From Halobacteriales archaeon YIM A00013 (lineage in GTDB: Archaea > Halobacteriota > Halobacteria > Halobacteriales > Haloarculaceae), in NCBI GenBank assembly GCA_025041195.1, contig JAKCFM010000001.1:868001-932000 (forward strand): DNA of 64,000 nucleotides, read 5' to 3'. Both the position numbers and the translations under genes were made by a program. Below, one piece after another: positions 63,142 through 64,000 of the stretch; within the stretch, counting starts at the first letter, position 1; every line of letters starts with the position of its first letter. Below the pieces are notes generated by a model, which had not been told where the DNA came from, did not search any database, and saw only the letters and a list, made by a program, of their open reading frames with translations.

Positions 63142-63300
63142 TCAGTTGCCGCGAGAAGAGCGCGCCTTGCGGATCGATGCACCGTCGCGGAGTTTATCTT
63201 GACAGTTCGGACAAACGCGGACGGACTCCATCCCGTTCGGTGCGAACACTCGTACGTACGCTTCGGTTACGAACGACCCACAGTTACTGCAGTCTGGCAT
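63142..63300 (-). CDS. Zinc-ribbon microprotein (C-x2-C, C-x2-C)
   Basis: A 52-residue protein from ATG 63300, MPDCSNCGSFVTEAYVRVF then VRVCPNCQDKLRDG, ending in a basic tail. Two C-x2-C pairs make one zinc site. It resembles the small zinc-finger proteins common in haloarchaea (possibly DUF7563). Such proteins act in regulation and swarming or stress in Haloferax; the function of this one is not known. It is convergent with the rpa operon. Confidence 0.8.
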   Translation of the reverse strand: MPDCSNCGSFVTEAYVRVFAPNGMESVRVCPNCQDKLRDGASIRKARSSRGN

Positions 63301-63405
63301 CCTCTGAACGAATTTCACTCGTAAACATACATCTTACGTATCTGAATGGGTAGAAATAATGTTATTATTAGAATGGAATTCTGATATGAATGTTTGTATT
63401 ATTAA

Positions 63406-63654
63406 CTAATTACTGGTCGCATAGGTTTTCTCAACAAATTCGAGAATGCGATCAGATTCACTCATGGTGACGCCGTACGCATCGTCCACGAGCACGGGAA
63501 CACCACGTTGTCCCGAGATTGCTTTGACTTCGTTTCTCTCCGAGTGATCGGCTGCGACCCAGACGTTCTCAACGTCGATATCGAGTTCAGTAAGTCGGTC
63601 TCCGACGCGTTCACAGAACGGACAGCCCTCAAGGCGGTATAGAGTGGGCGACAT
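63406..63654 (-). CDS. Glutaredoxin-like protein
   Basis: From ATG 63654 an 82-residue thioredoxin-fold protein: MSPTLYRLEGCPFCERVGDRL with the redox CPFC, then RGVPVLVDDAYGVTMSESDRILEFV with the cis-Pro in GVPVL and the GSH-binding-like ESD. It should reduce disulfides using the cell's thiol (gamma-glutamylcysteine in haloarchaea). The longer frame to 63678 lacks family support. Confidence 0.9.
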   Translation of the reverse strand: MSPTLYRLEGCPFCERVGDRLTELDIDVENVWVAADHSERNEVKAISGQRGVPVLVDDAYGVTMSESDRILEFVEKTYATSN

Positions 63655-63701
63655 GACTATTCGTTCGTTCTCAATCACTACAGTTCTAGGGGACTATCGA
63701 A

Positions 63702-64000
63702 TTACAGATTCGGATCGTGTGTTATTTTTGTCCCGGCACTATCTCCAGAAAGAAATCTGCCCACTCCATCGACGCCGAACACGAACGCGTCAGTTTCGAG
63801 TTCGAGCAACGAGGCAACTTTTCCGGCCATACCACCCGTGACGTCCGTTGAATCACTCCCACCGAGTACGTGGGCAACATCGTCCAGGGACTCGATCAGT
63901 GGAATCAGTTCATTCCCATCGAGCACTCCAGGCACCGCAGAACACAGTCCAACACGGAACGCATCAAGAGTGGACGCATACGAACAGACGATCTCATCGC
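63702..64000 (-). CDS. Isopentenyl phosphate kinase (3' part)
   Basis: About 98 C-terminal codons of an amino-acid-kinase-fold protein are inside the window; the start is past the right edge. The text RVGLCSAVPGVLDG...DDVAHVLGGSDSTDVTGGMAGKV is the signature end of archaeal isopentenyl phosphate kinase, which makes isopentenyl diphosphate in the archaeal mevalonate pathway. That diphosphate is the substrate of the cis-prenyltransferase 10 kb upstream. Confidence 0.85.
   Translation of the reverse strand, partial: DEIVCSYASTLDAFRVGLCSAVPGVLDGNELIPLIESLDDVAHVLGGSDSTDVTGGMAGKVASLLELETDAFVFGVDGVGRFLSGDSAGTKITHDPNL

Noticed and set aside
1-64000. tRNA, rRNA genes and intact insertion sequences
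   Set aside because: I looked for cloverleaf T-loops, rRNA text and transposase motifs on both strands and found none that hold up by eye; short tRNAs with introns could escape this kind of reading.

Overview
The window is chromosomal DNA of a halophilic archaeon (class Halobacteria). The proteins are strongly acidic, Tat signal peptides (RRxFL/V) are common, promoters are archaeal TATA boxes with short or absent leaders, and there are archaeal DnaG, an RPA operon, Bat-type and Lrp-type regulators and F420-linked enzymes. I saw no rRNA or tRNA gene, no CRISPR array and no intact insertion sequence.

Region 1 (1 to about 8,970) is an AT-rich integrated element, probably a provirus or virus-plasmid hybrid, continuing past the left edge. 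A leftward, ATGA-coupled block carries a DUF2213-type prohead protease and three downstream head-region genes. A rightward block starts at a TATA box near 2340, runs through two tiny coupled ORFs of 37 and 43 codons, and ends in a 778-residue helicase-like protein with a C-terminal winged helix. Next comes about 750 bases of non-coding DNA packed with dyad elements: two 50-base hairpins plus a third copy inside the helicase gene, all with a constant core and different but self-complementary outer arms; two 31-base direct repeats; and nine palindromes with mostly unrelated sequences. Small regulators (ribbon-helix-helix and HTH proteins) follow. The element ends against the decapitated 3' end of an alkA-type DNA glycosylase gene.

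Region 2 (9.2-31 kb) is mixed host DNA: two secreted repeat proteins with duplicated promoters and long leaders; a fatty-acid block (SDR, enoyl-CoA hydratase/isomerase, thiolase); RidA with an epimerase; Bat-type regulators; a Met/Cys-rich exported protein; a Tat-exported Dyp-like peroxidase; a copper module (P1B ATPase and Lrp-TRASH regulator); and an AidB-like acyl-CoA dehydrogenase.

Region 3 (31-47 kb) holds a Trk potassium locus (Lrp-RCK_C fusion regulator, TrkH, small membrane protein, TrkA), a polysaccharide deacetylase lipoprotein, a siroheme sulfite/nitrite reductase overlapping an FrhB-like F420 oxidoreductase gene, MscS, an FMN-dependent 2-hydroxyacid dehydrogenase, an SCP2-like protein, an M24 peptidase, BirA and an ASST-like propeller protein.

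Region 4 (47-64 kb) is mostly housekeeping: acyl-CoA synthetase, seven tandem 197-base cold-shock genes behind one promoter, two facing cis-prenyltransferase homologues next to a DUF92 kinase-like protein, DnaG primase, an M24-fold protein that has lost a metal ligand, the rpa-rpap-rpe operon, a zinc microprotein, a glutaredoxin-like protein and the end of isopentenyl phosphate kinase.
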